DNA of 64,000 nt, taken from contig JARFIW010001104.1 of NCBI GenBank assembly GCA_036346225.1, positions 11,682,001-11,746,000 of the forward strand, read 5' to 3'. Position numbers and translations under genes: made by a program. Under the pieces are notes generated by a model that worked only from the letters and a program-made list of their open reading frames with translations, had not been told where the DNA came from and did not search any database. Shown here piece after piece: positions 11,461-23,686 of this stretch; position 1 is the stretch's first letter, and each line of letters begins with the position of its first letter. Source of the stretch: Platerodrilus igneus. Its lineage: Eukaryota > Arthropoda > Insecta > Coleoptera > Lycidae.

Positions 11461-12527
11461 TATGAAACAATTTATTTTCAGTAATCATTGATTTTATTGC
11501 AAATTGCAGTATATGTTTGTAAAATTTGTCAAAAAGGGTTTCTCAAATGTTGAAGTATCTAATGCGATGAGTGCCAATAACATATTTATTGTGAGATGCT
11601 TATTCTGCTTTTTTTCATTTAAACGGGTTACTTTCATCTCTTGATATTGCTGTAACTCATCATCAGATTGTTTTGCTGTGCAAGTTGCTACTATTTAAGT
11701 CGTCTTTGATTGTAGATTTATTACTGTCTAGTATACTATTTCATATTTGCGGAAGATATATATTATAAAGTTCGAGGTTACTAAAATTTGATGTTTGGTT
11801 CCATATCAACATTCTGGAATTACTTTGAATATTCTGAGAACAAGGAGTTGTAGAAAACCTTGTTTTGTTTTAAGTATGTTCTAGATGTAATACTAATGAC
11901 ATTATTAAATTATTTTGGTGGCGTTTAAATGTTTTATATTCGTACATTGAAAAATCTTGAAATTCTTCTACAAAACTTTTAAAAAACCTGTAAACATGCA
12001 CCTACATTTATAAATATTTATTGCCTAATACTTTTTATCAATTCAGCTTTCTTGAATCCAAATATCCAGGGGTTAGTTTTACAATGGTTTTTATTTACGT
12101 CCACTATATTGATACCAATCACTTAGGTCAGAGGAGGGCAATTATTTTGGCTCGGGGATCACTTTGTGGGAGCGGAGGGCTGCACCTTTTAGCCGTCCTA
12201 GTGAAAAATATCTGTTCTACATGGAAAGAAATCTCAGTTCAAAGCGAATTTTTCTGATTCTTGGCCGCATTTGGCCTTTAAACCACTATTTGCCTGCTCC
12301 TGACAGGTCAATTTGTCCCAATCTAATATACAAGGAAGCCACATAATAACCTATTAGTTAAATGTTGTGGAATGCCCTTGGATTGCTAGTTCTGAAAAGA
12401 ATAATTTTAATTAATTGTTTTAAATGTTACATTCATTAGAAAAATAATTTATAATCAATAATAAAGAGCGCCCATTTAATATAAAAGAATGTGATGTTAA
12501 TTACATTAGCAGCTTTATTTTTATCCT
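11461..12527. other. Intergenic sequence without a recognised gene
   Basis: Two overlapping ORFs (12021-12257 and 12164-12346) lie in a locally G+C-richer patch, but neither shows a family I know nor codon patterns that persuade me. Nothing else was recognised. Confidence 0.35.
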
Positions 12528-12564
12528 TTACATCGACGACGTCGCGACAGAAGGGCGTAAGTGA
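12528..12564 (+). repeat. Left terminal inverted repeat of the composite DNA transposon
   Basis: Pairs with 31901-31937 in inverted orientation. It is rich in CpG (CGACGACGTCGCGACAG), where the right copy has the corresponding C-to-T or G-to-A changes, as expected from decay of methylated CpG. Confidence 0.6.
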
Positions 12565-12731
12565 CAACAAATTAAAAATTACTTTTTCTGTGAAAGCGTT
12601 TCAAGAGAGGTATATACGCCTTCTATTTAATTTGTTTAACCGACAAAACACCACAAATCAATAAAGTTTTATGTTCACGTTTGTAACCGGCAGTCTCTGT
12701 TTGATACAAAATCGACCATGATGAAATCAAG

Positions 12732-13719
12732 ATGGCCGAAAGTGACAATCTTAATGAAAGTGGTAGTGCAAAAGTGTGTTATTACTGCAAAAAGAATGTT
12801 GTGGTAGGTGTTACCTGTAGTGCCTGTCACACTATAATGCATAATAGTTGTGCAAAACGTGTAAAATGCTGTGAATTACTATCTGCAGATGCAACCATTG
12901 ATTTTACTAAAGATGCATATTTGTTTCTGAAGCAACTTGTAACTGAGCAGATGGAAAATAACAAGCTGTTAAAAGAGAAAATCAGTATATTAGAAAGTCA
13001 ACTTCAGCAAGAATCTAATGAAAAGGAATCTTTAAAAACTAAATTCAATAAATTACAAGCAAAATATAACCTAAGTAATAATAATTTTCAAAACAAAGCT
13101 AATGATTTAAAAGTTGCTGATAAGGATGATATCAGTATAACAGCTGCTCCTAATCATAAAGTGTGTTCTGATAGTGTACTGCAAGCAATTACAGCAGATA
13201 CCACTACAATAGGCAAACCAATTCACAAATCTGAACTTGAAATTGAAGAACCTAATGCTAAGGAACTTTCATATGCAACTATAACAAAGGGAACAATAGG
13301 AAACCAAAATACAAAGTCTCTAGAACAAAAACAAAGACACATAATAAATCAACTTGTTAATATAAATGAAGATAAAACACATAGCAATGAGGGATTTAGT
13401 GAAGTGAGGAAAAAAGCAAATAACAAAAAACAAACACTAATTGGTACCAATATCAAAGAAGCAAAACTCAAAGCTCCTATTAAAAAGGCCTGGATCTATG
13501 TTGGTGGCTGTTCACCTGAAACCACACCAGACACAATTATTGAATATGTACATGAGGAGTATCCTAATATTGCAGTAGACTGCAAGTGGGGTTTGATTTT
13601 AATTATTATGAAAACATTGTTAATGTGGAATTTTGGCCGAAAAATATAAAAATTCGCAGATTCAATTTGCAGTTTTTCCATGCCCAAGCGGATATAAAAG
13701 AGAAAACCAACAACTAACC
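12732..13719 (+). pseudogene. Non-LTR ORF1: zinc finger, coiled coil, RRM-like end
   Basis: Starts MAESDNLNESGS. Residues 16-48 form a Cys/His finger (CYYCKKNVVVGVTCSACHTI, followed by H and Cys residues) of PHD/C1 type. Residues about 60-115 are a heptad-rich coiled coil (MENNKLLKEKISILESQLQQ). The C-terminal third (KKAWIYVGGCSPETTPDTII) resembles the RNA-recognition-like part of insect non-LTR ORF1 proteins, which bind the element RNA. A frameshift near 13590 ends the open frame at 13649; the next frame continues with EFWPKNIKIRRFNLQFFHAQ to a TAA at 13717-13719. A strong candidate for an originally functional RNA-binding ORF1p, now broken. Confidence 0.7.
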
Positions 13720-13787
13720 GACAACAGACTGCTAACTGCAACAAATGTAGAAACACTTAAAGATAATATAATCTACAATACACTTAA

Positions 13788-16567
13788 ACTGATACATTTG
13801 AATATACAATGTATATCCAATAAAATTCATTTACTAGATGTGTTTGTCAATCAACAAAACCATTATTCTTATGCATCACAGAAACTTGGATATATGAAGA
13901 TGCAGTACCATCTATCAATATATATGGATATAAAATTGCAGCGGTCTATTGCAGAACTATTAAAAGACATGGTGGTGTGGTAATCTTTGCACAATCTAAA
14001 ATAGAAACAAAAGTAGTCGATTTATCTGAGTACTGTACCGAACAGGACTTTGAGTGTTGTGCAATTAAATGTAACTTCAACCGTGTGAGGGTGTGTATTG
14101 TTACAATATACCAAAGTGGGGATGGTAATTTTAAAACTTTATAAAGCAGTTTGATCAAGTGCTAACTATAGTGTCACAATTATCTGAAATTGTAATAATA
14201 TGTGGTGACTTGAACATAAACTTTTAAAAGATTCTTTAAATAAAGAGAGTTGGAAGATATATTTCTGAGCTACGGTCTAAATAACTATGTTAATACTCCA
14301 ACCAGAGGTAAGAATGGGATTGATTATATGCTAACAAATGCTAACGATTGCACTATAAATGTGACTGATCCAGGCTATTCAGATCATTCTGCTCAAATAT
14401 GCTCAATTCAAGTGGCTAAAATAAAATACGGATCACAAAAGACTATCCGACTGCAAAGACACTTTACAGATAAACACATTAACAATTTTATACAGCTAAT
14501 AACCAAAATGAGGTGGTATGACGTTTATGGTGCAACAGACATAAACGATGTGTTTAATAAATTTTGGGCCACTTTCTATTGGTGCGTAGAAGTAGTAAGT
14601 CCAAAAAAATGTTACAACTCAAATTACAGAGTATCTAATAAGGAATGGCTAAATCAGAGTATTATTCAGCAAGCAGAACATCTAAGAACACTTTATCAGA
14701 TGGTAAAAGTCACTAATGATGGCAGATTAATAGCTGAATACAAAGTACAAAAAAAACAACACAGTCAAAATATTTGCAATGCAAAAAAATACTTTCAAGA
14801 AAAATATTAGCATCCTTAAACAGTACTAAACAAATGTGGCAAATAGTCCATCAAATCACTGGAAAAATGAACAATAAAATTGCAGTAACTCGAATAAAAT
14901 ACAATGAAAAGGTCTTAAATAATGAATATGACATCTCAAATGCGTTCTGTGAATACTTTAGTAATGTTGCTAATAATATCGTAAGCAATAGTCTGCAAGA
15001 CACTAGTTGTAGTAACTGTATAGCACCGAAAATAATACTGAACAGTATGTATTTCACAGATGTAACCGAGCAAGAATTATTAGAAACAATAGTTAATTTG
15101 AATAATAAAAATTCAGCAGGTGTGGACGAAATTCCAAAATCATTTATAAAGAAGACAATAAAGCATTTTCTGCTATATTAAGATTTCTACTAAATTACTC
15201 TATGTAAACTGGGCGGTATCCTGATGCATTGAAAACGGGTTTAATAGTGCCAGTTCCTAAAAAAGGTAATCTAGAATGCGTTGAAAATTATAGACCAGTC
15301 TGCATACTCTCAGTTTTCTATCATTTTGAAAATTAATTGCAAAAAGAATAATGAATTTTCTAATGAAGTATAATCAGTTGGCGGATGAGCAGCATGGTTT
15401 TCGACCAGGTCGTTCTGCAGAAACAGCTGCATGTGAATTTCTAAATTATGTACTCAAACAACAAGATGAAGGCAAGTATGTTATAGGTCTTTTCTTTGAT
15501 CTCACACGTGCATTTGATTGTGTTAATCCTAACCTTATGGAACCTAAATTATTTAATGTTGGCATTAGAGGTAAAATATGTGACTGGCTAATATCATTCA
15601 TGCAGCAACGAAAATAAAACCAAAATCAATAATGCCACATCAATAGAACATGTGTGAATTAGGTGTACCGCAGGGATCTGTTCTGGGGCCCTGCTTTTCA
15701 GTGTGTTTATCAATGACCTTCCGAAATACATAACCAAAGCTAAAGTAATACTTTATGCAGATGACACCACAATGGTGGTTGAAGCTAAATCTCCAGAAGA
15801 GCTTCAGACCAAAGTAAACATTGTGATAGAACAATTTTGGCAGTGGTGTGCAAGAAACAGACTAGTTATTAATATAGCTAAAACAAAATGTGTTTACTTT
15901 TATAAAATAAGACATCTAGGCACCATCGATATTAGGCTGAATAAATCAAAGGTTGAAATATGTGAAAAGTATTATTCTTGGGAAGTTACATAGATGCTAA
16001 ATTGAACTGGCAAGCAGACATAGATAATCGATGCAAAAGATTAACAAATCATATTATATGTTAAAAACTATGAAGCAATACTTATGAACCCCAAGCTTTA
16101 AATGTATATTACGCATTGGTATATACGCATCTAAGCTATAATATTATTCTCTGTGGGCAAGCCACTGAAATGAAAAGATTACTAGTATCACAAAACGAAT
16201 TATTAGGCTGCTATTTAACCTAAATGCCAGAGCTAGCTGTAAATTAGTTTTAAAGAAAAAAAATTTTGACAGTTATTGGGATATACATATATAAAATATC
16301 GTTATATGTAAGACAAAATATTAAAATTTTCGTACTCTCTCATCTATACATGAACATGAAACACGCCAAGGACACCTTCTTTATCAAGAACAATTTCACA
16401 ATGTTTATTATGCACAATCGCCGATACAAGCTGGCATTAAAATATACAATGCTATTCCAAATTATATAAAAGAAGCAATCAATCTTAAAACATATAAGCA
16501 TTTACTAAAAGAATTCCTATATGATAAGTCGTTCTATAGCATTAAGGAATACTTTAATATACAATAG
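13788..16567 (+). pseudogene. Non-LTR ORF2: APE endonuclease and reverse transcriptase, frameshifted
   Basis: The endonuclease begins LKLIHLNIQCISNKIHLLDV at about 13788; ITETW, GGVVIFAQSK and IICGDLNIN follow across frameshifts, and 14250 onward has the GYSDHSAQI C-terminal motif. The RT spans 14774-15993: NNKNSAGVDEIPKSF, EQHGFRPGRSAETAA (15351 onward), FFDLTRAFDCVNP, VPQGSVLG (frame-broken at about 15665) and VILYADDTTMV (15750). The protein tail reaches a stop at about 16567 (NAIPNYIKEAINLKTYKHLL). The order and absence of RNase H fit jockey/CR1-type elements. At least four frameshifts make it inactive. Confidence 0.75.
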
Positions 16568-16725
16568 AATATGAATAAGAGTGTAATGACTTATCACATC
16601 CTGTATATAGGCAAAGTGCTGAATAAAAATTCTTATCTTATCTTATTCATACACTTCGTAAGCGCCAAGTGGTCATTGCTTGATGACCGTTACGCTCTAG
16701 AGAGTTTATCGTGTTTAAGACTACG

Positions 16726-17130
16726 TGTTCACGCGCGGGGGGTCTTATAACTTTATATATCGACTTACCTCCGCGGTGTTTTGTTGTTCTAAGCTGCAGT
16801 TCCTACTCTTTCAACCAAGTGGACTGTATGCGAATTGAGTCTATGTTACGTTACACTTGCACTGTGTTTTTTAGGGGGTTTAACAACTAAAGTCTGCGGC
16901 ACTTGACTAACTTACGGTACTGAACGAAGAAACCGACGACCGTTCTGCTTCAATATCCATAAGAAAGTGTTTGTTCACTACTCTTAGTCCAACTTATTCA
17001 CAGATGCAGAAGGAATTTTTATGGCAGGATATAAGGAAACAAGGGATGACAGTTTTACTATTAGATTTACGACTACAAATTTAAATAACTTAAAATTAAC
17101 CACGCGAACGTGCGACAAAGAGACCGAACA
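16726..17130 (-). repeat. BEL/Pao 3' LTR
   Basis: 405 bp, TG...CA, directly repeated at 22924-23328. It abuts the CTACG target-site duplication on its outer side. Because the element is on the minus strand this is the 3' LTR. Confidence 0.95.
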
Positions 17131-17253
17131 TCCCGCCCACCAAAATAAGTATGAACTAACTTATTTTATATTTAAAACTAATTAGAGCTATTAACTAAGA
17201 AACCTAACCGACAAACTTATATAAGTGAATATATGTGTACATACCATTAAATA

Positions 17254-17643
17254 TTAAGTAACTGGCAGTAAACATAGTTTCACTAGGGGGCGTTTAACTA
17301 ACCCTTGGGATGTCTTGACTGTAGCTACCCGAACGATACTGTCTCTACCAGGGTGAACATCTACGACTCTTCCTAAACGCCACTGTAGAGGGGGGTTATT
17401 TTCTTCCTTTAAGAGGACAAGCGAATCAATAGGTAGGGTAGCGGAATTCTTCAACCACTTACCTTTCTGCTGCAACGTGTGCAGGTATTCAGCACTCCAT
17501 TTCTTCCAAAACCCTTGTTGCATTTGCTGCAACAATTGCCAGCGATTCAAACGAGATGGGTTTATGGACAACAAATCTGGATCTGGTAACACCGAGACTG
17601 GTTCAACATTAAGAAAATGACCCGGGTCAACACGAGAAATCAT
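17254..17643 (-). pseudogene. BEL/Pao integrase C-terminal domain (DUF5641)
   Basis: 129 residues: LNRWQLLQQMQQGFWKKWS, EYLHTLQQK, LVLLKEENNPPLQWRLGRVV and the ending VKRPLVKLCLL are the typical DUF5641 pattern at the end of BEL/Pao pol. One frameshift separates it from the integrase core. Confidence 0.9.
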
Positions 17644-19278
17644 GCGGTTCGCAACTCAGTGCGCATAGTGGACGTGAGTTGAGAATCGCTTCGATTTGAA
17701 TCAATACCGTCGAGAATTCTTCAAACGACAAAATTTGTTCACCAATAATTCTTTTTAAATGGGATTTTACCGATTTAATCCCGGCCTCCCACAACCCACC
17801 AAAATGAGGAGCAGCAGGAGGATTATACACAAATTCGATTCCCTCAACGCCTGCCGAATGGCGCATCAATTGAGAGATTTCACGAGAGGCCCCAACGAAA
17901 TTAGTACCATTATCACAATGGTTTTGAATACATTTGCCTCTTCGAGCAATAAATCGACGTAAAGCACCCAAGAAAGCATCTGTCGACAAGTTAGACACTA
18001 GTTCCAAATGGATGGCTTTAGTGCTGAAACAAATAAATAAGCAAATGTACGCTTTCAATGATTTTGCGCCACGACATCGATTCATCGTGACAGAGAAAGG
18101 TCCACCAAAGTCAACTCCCGTATGTAAAAACGCCTTACCGGGAGTTAACCTAGAAGCTGGTAAATCCCCTATAGGGGGGCATAAAGCCACCGGGTTTACA
18201 CGAAAACAGCGAATGCAGGATTTCAGACATTGCCGAATAGCCCTCTTGGCGCACAAGATCCAATAATTTTGAGTTAGTAAAAATTGAGTTGTTCGATTTC
18301 CAGGATGTAAATGTCTTTCATGACAATCTAATATAATAAGTTCAGTCAACCGATGCGACCGAGGAAGCAAAATTGGAAATTTTGCATCATGCGACAACTC
18401 TGAGTTACGTAGGCGACCACCCACCCTCAACAAATCATAACTATCTAGAAACGGACTAAGGCTACGAAGTTGTTTACTAACAAGTTTTCCAGTCTTAATA
18501 TTTGCAATGTCTTGAGCAAAAACATTTGTTTGAACTCTTTTAATCAATAAATGTATAGCCTCTTGCTGTTGAGCTAGAGACAAACTATCAGAATATTTTG
18601 AACGCAAATCTGGACATTGAACATTACGAATGAAATGACGAATACAGGTAATAATCCTACAAATTTTCTGCAGGTTTGAAAATTTATCCAACAACATATC
18701 TAAGAAATTGTCAGACATAACGACTGTTAACGACAGAGTACGATATTCGACGTCCATCTGAGATGAGTCGATAAGTTTTGGCAGCGATGTTACTGGCCAT
18801 TCTTCATTACGACGCACTAACCAAGAAGGTCCTGTCCACCATAATGGATGATGAACCAACTGTGAAGCCAAAAGTCCACGTGAGGCACAATCCGCAGGGT
18901 TATCCTGGGACTTAACATGAAACCACGAAGATGGAGGAATACGTTCTTGAATATGCGAAATACGATTGCTAACGAATGTCTTCCACTTATGCGAGGAAGA
19001 CCGAATCCAAGACAAAACAACAGTAGAATCTGACCATGCGAAAATATTACTAAATGATAAAATATCTGTATAAGTATTTTTGACGAAATCTACTAAATCT
19101 GCCAAGAGTACGGCAGCACACAATTCGAGACGGGCAATGAAACGCGATTAGTAGGAGCAACCTTCGATTTTGCGCATACTAATGAAATGGTAATATTACC
19201 TTCTAGATCGAACGAACGGAAATAGATGACAGATGCATACCCGGCTTCAGAAGCATCACAGAATCCATGCAACTCCAC
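17627..19278 (-). pseudogene. BEL/Pao RNase H and integrase
   Basis: The RNase H start lies at 19278-19130 (ELHGFCDASEAGYASVIYFR) and is frame-broken into the 498-residue frame 19123-17627. That frame continues RNase H (FAWSDSTVVLSWI) and then the integrase: zinc-binding HHCC region (H near ECHERHLHPGN, then CLKSCIRCFRV) and a catalytic core with all three acidic residues visible (VDFGGPF, CDNGTNFVGA, GLWEAGIKSVKSHL). The end is frameshifted near 17640 into the C-terminal domain. Confidence 0.9.
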
Positions 19279-19771
19279 CTTTTAAAATTATGACATACGA
19301 TGTGACGCGAAATCTCAATATTCGAAACCGCTGGCAATTCACCCAAAAATGTTTCCATTTTGTATGACTTCAATGGAGGCTCTTGGTCCCACCCGAGACC
19401 TAATAGCCAAAGATCTTGAACTAAACGTTTAGCGAACAGTACTACAGGTGCTATCAAACCGAGAGGATCAAAATTTTTGCGATAGCCGACAAAATATTAC
19501 GCTTAGTGCAAGTGCGCTCTTCAACGTCTAAGTTGTATAAAATGCATCTGTAAGAGCACGCCACGAAAGGCCCAAAATTTTATTGAACCACTATCTTTAT
19601 CTTGAAATGTAATTGCGTCCGAACTGGACAGGGACTCCCTCAAGTTGGACATCACTTCCGGGCAATTACTTCCATTTTCTTAATTGAAAACCACCACTAG
19701 AGCAAATACTATTCAATTCACCAATTAATTGATTAGCAGCTTCAATCGAATTACATCCAGTGACTAAGTCA

Positions 19772-21376
19772 TCAACATAGGTATCGCCGCCAATACCGAT
19801 GACGCGAAGGAAAATTAATTGATTCTAACCTTGCCAATTCTTGAACAGTACGCAAGGCCAAAAAAGGCGACGACGAAACTCCATAAGTCACAGTATTTAA
19901 CTTAAAGTCCATAATAGGATCTGACGGAGAAAATCTCCAGACGATACGTTGATAATTACGATGAGTATCTTTAACCAAAATCTGCCGATACATTTGTTTA
20001 ATGTCAGCTGTAATTACGATAGGATGTACACGAAAGTGCAATAACAAAACTGCAATGTCCTTTTGCAAAGCAGGGCCAATAGCCAAGCTATCATTTAACG
20101 ACTTTCCAGATTGATCCTGACACGAAGCATCGAAAACCACCCGCAATTTGGTGGTAGTGCTGTCACGCTTATGTACAGCATGATGGGGAATGTAGTACAT
20201 TTTCTCATTACCCGACGAATTTTCAAGCGATTTCACTTGAACCATGTGCCCGCTTGTCAAATAATCCTCCATAAATTTTTTATAATCTGAATACAATTCA
20301 GGATTTTTTAACAAACGACGTTCTAACGACAAAAATCTTTTAATACAAATTGATCTCGTACCCACAAATGAGGGTTCCGAAATTTTAAAGGGCAAGGACA
20401 CTACAAAACGACCGTCCTTGTTACGTCTATAACTTTCCACAAATTGATTTTCACTCCTTTCTTCTTCAGGAGAAATGTGTTTTTTGAAGGGAATATTTTC
20501 TAGTTCCCAAAATCGACGAATGTCACTGTCTAAGGGTTCAACGAAAGCACACAACGACGTAATCGAACTATTCGGGGAAACGACCTTTCCCGTTAAAACC
20601 CAACCAAAGGTTGTTTTAATAGCAACTGGCTCGTTTGCGACCCCACAACGAGACTCGTTCAACAAAACCTGAGCAAAGATTTCTGCTCCGAGTAGCATGT
20701 CAATTTTACCAGGAACATTAAAATTAGGATCAGCTAAGGCCAAACCTCGAGTATGCGACCATTCCTTGACCCCTATCGACGACGAAGGTAATTGATTACA
20801 AATGTTAGGTAAAATATAACAATCAATTCCATATGCTGGAGACCGTGCTCCCGAGGGGCTGACTACACACGATAGTGCACCAGACACCAACGACGAATTC
20901 AAGCCAAGTCCTTGAACAGTGACATTGGCTCTCCGTTTCCTTAAACCTAATTTCTGACGGCACCTTTCAGTCATAAAACTTTCCATGGATCCGTTATCTA
21001 ATATTACACGAACAGATTGCAATGTTCCTGTATAATCAAGAACCGACACCATTGCCGTAGCTAACAGCGTGGTTGTGTGTTTTAATGACGTCGAAATCAA
21101 CGAACTAGTGACAGGATGTTCATGCACAACCGACGACGACAGATTGTCTTCACTAGGTCTACTAGTAGAAGTAAGTCTAGGCGCCGCTCTCCGAGGAGAC
21201 GCTGACCTTTGACGATGGGTTTGTCGGCGTGGCGACACCGATTTTTCTTGTTTATCGAAGTGAAGCAACGAATTGTGCGACTGATGACATTTCCTACACG
21301 ACCAATCTAACGTACAATTTTTCATCGAATGTGAAGTATTTAAGCATTTGATACAAAGATTTTTAAGCTTTACCAC
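19772..21376 (-). pseudogene. BEL/Pao pol: zinc knuckles, aspartic protease, reverse transcriptase
   Basis: 534 residues open. Residues 8-40 hold Cys-rich knuckles (CIKCLNTSHSMKNC, CRKCHQSHN). An Arg/Ser-rich linker follows. About residue 125 is the protease active site LDNGSMESFM (D-x-G-S type, DUF1758). From about residue 390 is the RT (LRVVFDASC, ITADIKQMYRQILV, YGVSSSPFLA). The open frame is lost just before the catalytic box; GGDTYVDDLVTG is readable in another frame at about 19800-19765. Several more shifts follow to 19460. Confidence 0.88.
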
Positions 21377-21377
21377 C

Positions 21378-22441
21378 TCAAATCTTTCTTGAGGGTTTTA
21401 TCGAGAAACTGCTTACATCTATAAATAGGATGCACAGCTTGACAGAAACTACAATTTTAACATCATTGGTGGTACCAACTAAAGAAGTTTTAGCCGAAGT
21501 GCTAACAAACCTTCCTTTTTCTCTTTCTTTAACGGAATCTCGAGCTTTTAAGCATGTTCCTGAAGCAATGTCATTGATTTCCAACACTTTACATTGTTTT
21601 TCAATGTACGACCTTAAATCTTTAAACGAAGGAATTTCGTCATTATTTCCTAATTCAAAACGCTTTAAAATGTTTGTATCTAATTTTTTTGATAACAGAT
21701 TGAACAACATGAAATCTAATAAATCTATTTCCATCTGCCTTAACGCGAATATATTTTCATCAAAACAACTAATTAATTGCCGGAGTTCCGCATGCGAGTC
21801 TGAGGAACTGACCTTAGGGCATTTTCGAGAGCATTAAAATATGTTGAAAGTAATAACCTCTTGGACTGAAAACGATTAGTAATGATTTTATAGGCTTCCA
21901 CGTATGCATAAACATTTAATGGCAAGTGTTTTATCAATGCACGCGACGACTCATCTAATGTATCAACGAGATGGCAAAATTTTTCAACGGGTGACAAACT
22001 GACATTATCATGAATCAACCGCTTATAGATTGCATTGTAACTCTCAAAATCTGATATGCGTCCGGAGAAGCGGGGGACTGAAAGATGTTTCAAGCGAATT
22101 GCACAGTTTGACGAAAAGGAATTATTCATATTTTCCACCTTTGGCATATTTTCTACCCGATCTAATTCGCATTGTTCAGCGATAATACGAATATCTAATA
22201 GATAATCATCGATTTTCACCCTAAGAGCCGAAAATTCATCCAATTGTTCACTTTCTTCATCAAAGAAAATATCCTTGCAAAAGGATTTGAAAAGCGTTTC
22301 AATCTGTTCGACACTTTTAATCGACGCTCTAATTAAAGCAATTGATACGTCTTCCGGTTGGTTGATCTTACTGTAAATGTGATCCAACCTTTTAACTACA
22401 AATTTAGCTTCAAGAATAGCTTTATCAATTGATATAACCAT
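21378..22441 (-). pseudogene. BEL/Pao gag
   Basis: Starts MVISIDKAILEAKFVV at 22441. The first 222 residues include LKHLSVPRFSGRISDFESYN, the hallmark of the BEL/Pao gag family (DUF1759). A frameshift near 21800 shifts the frame to 21734-21378 (MEIDLLDFMLFNLLSKKLDT). Another shift near 21390 leads into the zinc-knuckle region. Gag would form the particle core around the element RNA. Confidence 0.85.
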
Positions 22442-22923
22442 ATTTAATTAATGATTAATGAACGACAATAAAAATTAATGTAAAACAATGCGTGACTCGA
22501 ATACGCTAAATTACTAATTCATCTACGAAATTAAATTATTAATAGAAAATGCACCTAACTACAGTGCTTGCCCGACAAAGCTTTTAAGGTTTCAAATAAA
22601 TACCAATAACCCCTTTGTTATACAAGTTGCATGAACCCGAATGGTTGCTCCAACTTGAAGTGACAAATAAGGTAAAGATCTAGGATACAATAACCCTCAT
22701 AAATAGTTTATATAAAAGGATACCGACGACGACCCTAATCTTTGCCACAAAGGATAAGGAATGTATTGTAAAATCTACAGTAAATGTGTAAGCAAGATGT
22801 TCTTTTCTGTGTAACACGTTTAACCATAATAAAAACTACGACAATTTTATAAATTTAAGTATAAGAAGCTTAAAGGATAGGAACTAATTATTTAATTAAA
22901 GATCCGGTGATGAAGGCCAATTT

Positions 22924-23328
22924 TGTTCACGCGCAGGGGGTCTTATAACTTTATATATCGACTTACCTCCGCGGTGTTTTGTTGTTCTAAGCTGCAGTTC
23001 CTATTCTTTCAACCAAGTGGACTGTATGCTAATTGAGTCTATGTTACGTTACACTTGCACTGTGTTTTTTAGGGGGTTTAACAACTAAAGTCTGCGGCAC
23101 TTGACTAACTTACGGTACTGAACGAAGAAACCGACGACCGTTCTGCTTCAATATCCATAAGAAAGTGTTTGTTCACTACTCTTAGTCCAACTTATTCACA
23201 GATGCAGAAGGAATTTTTATGGCAGGATATAAGGGAACAAGGGATGACAGTTTTACTATTAGATTTACGACTACAAATTTAAATAACTTAAAATTAACCA
23301 CGTGAACGTGCGACAAAGAGACCGAACA
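22924..23328 (-). repeat. BEL/Pao 5' LTR
   Basis: 405 bp, five substitutions from the left copy. Just inside it the minus strand reads AAATTGGCCTTCATCACCGG; the TGG there may start a tRNA primer-binding site, but I cannot name the tRNA. Confidence 0.95.
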
Positions 23329-23686
23329 CTACGGAAACACCGGTATGCTTTTTAACTTAACTTAGAATAACTAATAATTGTTCTAAATAGGCATTTTGAT
23401 ATTTAAATTACGTAGATTATCATGAAAATTGACTTTGTTGGTTATGCCTTTTGTGTTTTAAATATCTGAAAGGCGTAAGTGCCAACCGGCCATAAGCTCA
23501 CAATTCTATATTATAATTATATAGCACTTAAATTAAAATACAATTTTTTTTAACTAATAGTAGAAGGATGATTTTTTTAAATAATATTTAGGTGTTACCA
23601 AATTTTGTATATTTGCTTTTGAACTAAGGTTAAATTTACTATAAAATACAGATATGACATGTCGCTTACGCCCATGTACTTTTTAG

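Larger units (their letters stand above)
12600..16640 (+). mobile_element. Non-LTR retrotransposon (jockey/CR1-like), nearly full length
   Basis: A two-ORF element with an N-terminal zinc-finger ORF1, an endonuclease-RT ORF2, and a 3' end closing in a TCTTATCTTATCTTAT microsatellite tail at 16621-16640. The 5' limit is uncertain (between about 12580 and 12730). Both ORFs have frameshifts. On each side the flank carries GGCGTAAG-type words of the surrounding DNA transposon, so it inserted into that element. Confidence 0.75.
16726..23328 (-). mobile_element. Complete BEL/Pao LTR retrotransposon
   Basis: 6603 bp bounded by two 405-bp LTRs that begin TG and end CA. They differ at five positions that I counted (98.8% identity). 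The element is flanked on both sides by CTACG (16721-16725 and 23329-23333), a 5-bp target-site duplication. The internal minus-strand region encodes gag (22441-21378), zinc knuckle, aspartic protease and RT (21376-19772), RNase H, integrase (19123-17627) and the DUF5641 C-terminal domain (17643-17254). A purine-rich tract beside the 3' LTR (reverse complement of 17131-17141, GGTGGGCGGGA) is a good polypurine tract. Frameshifts in pol indicate it is no longer autonomous although the LTRs are young. Confidence 0.93.

Noticed and set aside
12021..12346. Overlapping ORFs in a G+C-richer patch
   Set aside because: No recognisable domain, no splice context and no neighbour relation; possibly an old repeat.
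17759..18266. Plus-strand ORFs of 67 and 110 residues
   Set aside because: They are shadows of the BEL integrase on the minus strand; the same applies to 20475-20672 and 21430-21837.
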